Positions 61,301 through 64,000 of a stretch of DNA of 64,000 bases are shown here, piece after piece. Numbering within the stretch: position 1 is the first letter of the stretch; the number at the start of each line of letters is the position of its first letter. The position numbers and the translations under genes were made by a program. This stretch comes from Gyrodactylus bullatarudis (taxonomy: Eukaryota > Platyhelminthes > Monogenea > Gyrodactylidea > Gyrodactylidae): contig SSNU01000109.1 of NCBI GenBank assembly GCA_012064415.1, positions 168,578 through 232,577 of the forward strand. Direction: 5' to 3'. The notes under the pieces are model-generated. The model was given only the letters and a program-made list of their open reading frames with translations. It did not search any database and was not told the DNA's origin.

Positions 61301-64000
61301 TGGCCTTCTTTTACTGATATTAATTTTTCCAATTTCTTTGTACATGTTGGCGGCTTCGGTGGTAATTCACGGCTCTCACTTGCATTCCTAATTTGATGGT
61401 TGACAGGCTTCGAGAGGGAGTTCCTATGTGGACTCAGATAGTTTGATCTTGGCTGAACACTTCCCCTTCGTAGGGAACGTCTATCCTCGTCAGTACCATG
61501 TTCACTAAGGAATTTTTTCCAACGCGACTCTAAATTAGTAGACATGGAAATAATTTTCCGATCAAATTCTATCAATGAATTGATAAAACTCACGTTCAAC
61601 AGTAACCTTACAATTTGTTTCGTCCTCTCCTCGGCTATTTACAGCTCTGCATGAATATTTGCCTGAATCTTCTTCCACGCACGAGTAAATTTCAAATGAA
61701 ATGATACCCAAGGTATGTCTGATTTCATAGTCACCACCCCCAGGGACTAGCTCCATACCATCCTTGAACCATTTACAAGTTGGCGTGGGATTACCGTCAA
61801 CTGAGCACGACAGCTTGACACCTTGGCCCTCTTGAATGTGTCGATTACGCAAGGGGAAAGCAAATCTAGCTGGTTTCTCAGCCTCCTGGAACATTTCGAC
61901 TTCACGAAGGTGATATCTACTCTTGTGATGTTCAATTTTCATTGGTTCCGCTGGAAAAAAACAGAAATTTAGAATTTGCACAATCATGCTTCCCCTTCGA
62001 CTTGCACTTACGAAGTTTAAACTCTTGGGATGGTTCAACGTTAAGTGTTGCCTCAGCTTGACAACTTCCAAAGCTATTCTCAGCCTTGACACAATATTTA
62101 CCTCCTTCTTCCATCTTTATTCTATTAACTTTAAGGGAATATTCTCTACCAGAATATCGTTGCATATATTTGAGACTTTGACTAAGTGGTTCTGATCCAA
62201 AGAGCCAAGTTACAATGGGATCACCAGCACCGACAACTTTACATTCAAATTGTGTTGAACTATTTTCAATAACATATTGATTCCTGGGTTTGCGAACAAA
62301 CTTGGGAGCAGCCTCTTTGCGATCTATTTTATGTTATATAAAAAAAATATGTTAAAGATTTTTTGGAATCCTTCTCATGTTGACCCCAGCTGAAGAAAAA
62401 GCTTTTAAAATTTCAAAATTCCATTTTTTCGAACTTTAAACTCTAATTTTTTATTGATTTCAAACTGAGTGATCAAAAGTTTATTTTCAGGATCAGAATA
62501 AGACAAGAAAGCCAAATATCGCCGACAAATTTTCAAAAGATCCACCATTTTCGAGGGATTTTGATTTGTTGAAATTTCATTAATTTTCAAGCAGTGAAAA
62601 TGTTCAAAAAATCGAAATTCGCCTCCCAAACGATGATGAAGTTATGCATTAGAACAGATTCAGCATATTCGGCTTTCTTGTCTTATTGTGATCGTGAAAA
62701 TAAACTTTTGATCACTCTCTCAATTCAATAAAAAAGGGATTTTATTTTTTCTTCAAATCGTAAAAGTGGGCAACATCAGTAGGATTCGAAAAAATCGTTA
62801 ACCCATTCGAATTTTGATGAAAAAATCGAGATTTTGTAAAAATCACAGATTCCCAACTTCATATCAATCCATCTCCTACAAAACCCAGGGGATGACAGCA
62901 CAGATGTGTGGGTGAAGGAGAAATTTTTCATCAACATGTATAAACCTAATTTGTGTGTTCAAAAGAATTATTCATTCAATCTTCAACTACCATGGCCTAT
63001 GTGAGCTTTTTCAACTTTTTCTCTTCACTGTTGCTATTTATGGAAGAGTTTTTGGTGTTTTTTCAGCTTATTTCTATTCATGACCCTTATATTCTTTAAC
63101 TTATACTATTTCTTTGTAAATTATTATTTTTCATTCAAACTTTAATTATATCAATTTCAAATAGATACCACTGATGATCCTTTGAGAAATGCGCATTTGG
63201 TTATAAATATATTTTCTTTCATATTTCTAAATTATAATTAGCTTTATATCAAGACAGAAAAGTTAAATGAAATAAAAACCAGAACATTTACCAAAGCTTG
63301 TAGCATGAATGCTAAATTCTTCTTTCCTGTTCTTTCTAAGGGAACTAAAGTTGGCAATTTGACCAATTCTCGGCCTCTTATCTCTATCACCGCCAATCCT
63401 GTCGTGCATGCGTTCTCTAAATTTGTCATATCTACTGCTGGGAATCTTTCTTCTCTGAGCATCTGTTATTTCAGAGTTGAGCCATGGATGGTCCCTAGCC
63501 TCGTAGACATTCATTCGTTCTCTTGTTAATTTAAAATCAATTTAAAATCAGACTGAAAATCAAACGGAAACTTACGTAGGATTCTTCTTAAGGAGTTTTG
63601 AAATGAAATCTTTGGCAAGATCCGAAATGCCAGAGAATTCAGGATAATCGAAACTGTACTGACAACGCTTAACATTTTCAAGTGTCTCGAAATTTGTATC
63701 ACCACCAAATGGAGTTAGACCACTCAACCTTGATGAGATTATTGCGAATGAATCAATAGAATTTATTTATTATATTTAGTAAAAAAAGAGAAACTTACAA
63801 GGCATAGGCAAGAACACCAGATGCCCACATATCTGTGTAGAAGCCAACAGGAGAATAATTTGCAATTTCTGGAGCTGCAAAGTCTGCTGTAGCTGTGGTC
63901 ACTTTAACTTCATCCATTGGATTCAACTTTGCTGATAAGCCAAAATCAACAAGTTTTATGCTGGTAGACTTTGATGTTTCACACATGATGTTCTCCGCTT
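58381..64000 (-). CDS. bt: Twitchin/projectin giant muscle kinase, C-terminal part
   Basis: Exons: 63799-64000 (runs off the window), 63576-63728, 63292-63521, 62012-62323, 61594-61950, 60726-61529, 59523-59627, 58381-58571; all phases agree, stop TGA at 58381-58383. The kinase C-lobe shows AENIM, VDFGLSAKL (DFG), FAAPEIA (APE), YTDMWASGVLAYALLSGLTPFGG and NVYEARDHPWL. The regulatory tail follows (PSSRYDKFRERM, IGQIANFSSLRKNRKEEFSI), typical of the twitchin autoinhibitory segment. Then come five Ig domains (YCVKAENSFG, YSCRAVNSRGEDE, YLCQAVNKTGKCS, YECCISCGD, SYMVSVQVKEDP), the number also found after the kinase in nematode twitchin. It acts in the striated-muscle sarcomere. The linker before Ig3 is Ser/Arg-rich. 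Intron 62324-63291 contains a palindromic repeat and a Penelope-type fragment; the last intron holds a hammerhead core. Confidence 0.95.
58830..58890 (-). ncRNA. Hammerhead ribozyme core (candidate), type I-like
   Basis: On the minus strand the sequence reads CTGACGA, then GTCC-AAAAGA-GGAC (perfect 4-bp stem II), then GAAAC. This is the full conserved hammerhead core. Upstream a hairpin CCTAGG-TTTAAAT-CCCAGG (one mismatch) fits stem I, with ATA just before CTGA, and GGTC could be the cleavage triplet. Stem III is weak: only two pairs (GU with AC) can form between GGTC and AAACGC. The layout matches the short satellite/SINE-type hammerheads of invertebrates. It may be active as such, only in dimers, or decayed. 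It lies inside the last twitchin intron, on the transcribed strand. Confidence 0.7.
59640..59752. repeat. Family P end fragment in a twitchin intron
   Basis: TTCCCAACTTCATATCAACC and AACTTTAGATTC match the end of family P. The rest of intron 59628-60725 shows no other feature. Confidence 0.5.
62345..62872. repeat. Palindromic repeat family P in a twitchin intron
   Basis: CAGGATCAGAATAAGACAAG on the left pairs with CTTGTCTTATTGTGATCGTG on the right; the right end CCCAACTTCATATCAAT is cut by the following Penelope-like fragment. Central part matches the fragment at 113-380. Confidence 0.65.
62873..63235 (+). mobile_element. Penelope-like 3' fragment, copy 3
   Basis: Encodes NPGDDSTDVWVKEKFFINMY, KPNLC and LQLPWPM then stop, matching copies at 41320 and 43982. 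Opposite strand to twitchin, inside its intron, and inserted within the last bases of a family-P copy. Confidence 0.6.

Noticed and set aside
61530..61593. A 25-nt intron ending at the first TAG (61569) in twitchin
   Set aside because: A 64-nt intron ending at 61530 with a CTAAT branch-like site also keeps phase and is more ordinary, so only the LDLR introns are reported as ultrashort.
1..64000. CRISPR arrays, bacterial operons or rRNA genes
   Set aside because: None seen; the intron-containing genes and animal transposons exclude a prokaryotic source.

Overview
This window is AT-rich animal DNA, almost certainly arthropod. Genes have many small exons, GT-AG introns (mostly 54-120 nt in compact stretches, kilobases elsewhere), and long repeat-filled spacers. 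The gene families (AhR/spineless, a twitchin kinase with its C-terminal Ig domains, a lipoprotein-receptor gene) are metazoan. A crustacean such as a parasitic copepod would fit the base composition and transposon load, but that is inference.

Every host gene I can support lies on the minus strand. From low to high coordinates: (1) 1541-7439, a complete 10-exon aryl-hydrocarbon-receptor/spineless bHLH-PAS gene; (2) 12863-13355, a complete 3-exon gene for a 124-residue protein of unknown function; (3) 22.7-26.1 kb, a single-pass cadherin with about seven EC repeats; (4) 26.5-28.5 kb, a 3-exon gene for a 128-residue four-helix membrane protein; (5) 31.5-56.7 kb, an LDL-receptor-family gene (signal peptide, eight LDLa modules, EGF and YWTD-propeller exons); (6) 58.4 kb to the right edge, the 3' end of a twitchin/projectin gene (kinase C-lobe, regulatory tail, five Ig domains). 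They are unrelated single-copy genes, not a cluster. Exon joins were derived by hand from reading frame and splice signals.

Spacers and large introns are full of mobile DNA, often nested: a Merlin (ISXO2-like) transposon with doubled ends and a second Merlin relic; a long-TIR Tc1/mariner-type relic; a pogo/Tigger relic; two piggyBac-type TTAA elements; a hAT-type MITE with 8-bp target duplication; a head-to-head Penelope-like insertion with 14-bp target duplication; three copies of another GIY-YIG-type 3' end; and several families of 0.5-0.7 kb perfect-to-degenerate palindromes.

The most unusual signals are a hammerhead-ribozyme core on the sense strand of the last twitchin intron, a filled/empty-site pair showing a small hairpin retro-insertion with 13-bp duplication, two apparent introns of only 26 and 31 nt exactly at LDLa module borders, and three dispersed copies of a CCAAT/CCAAT/TATA-like module.
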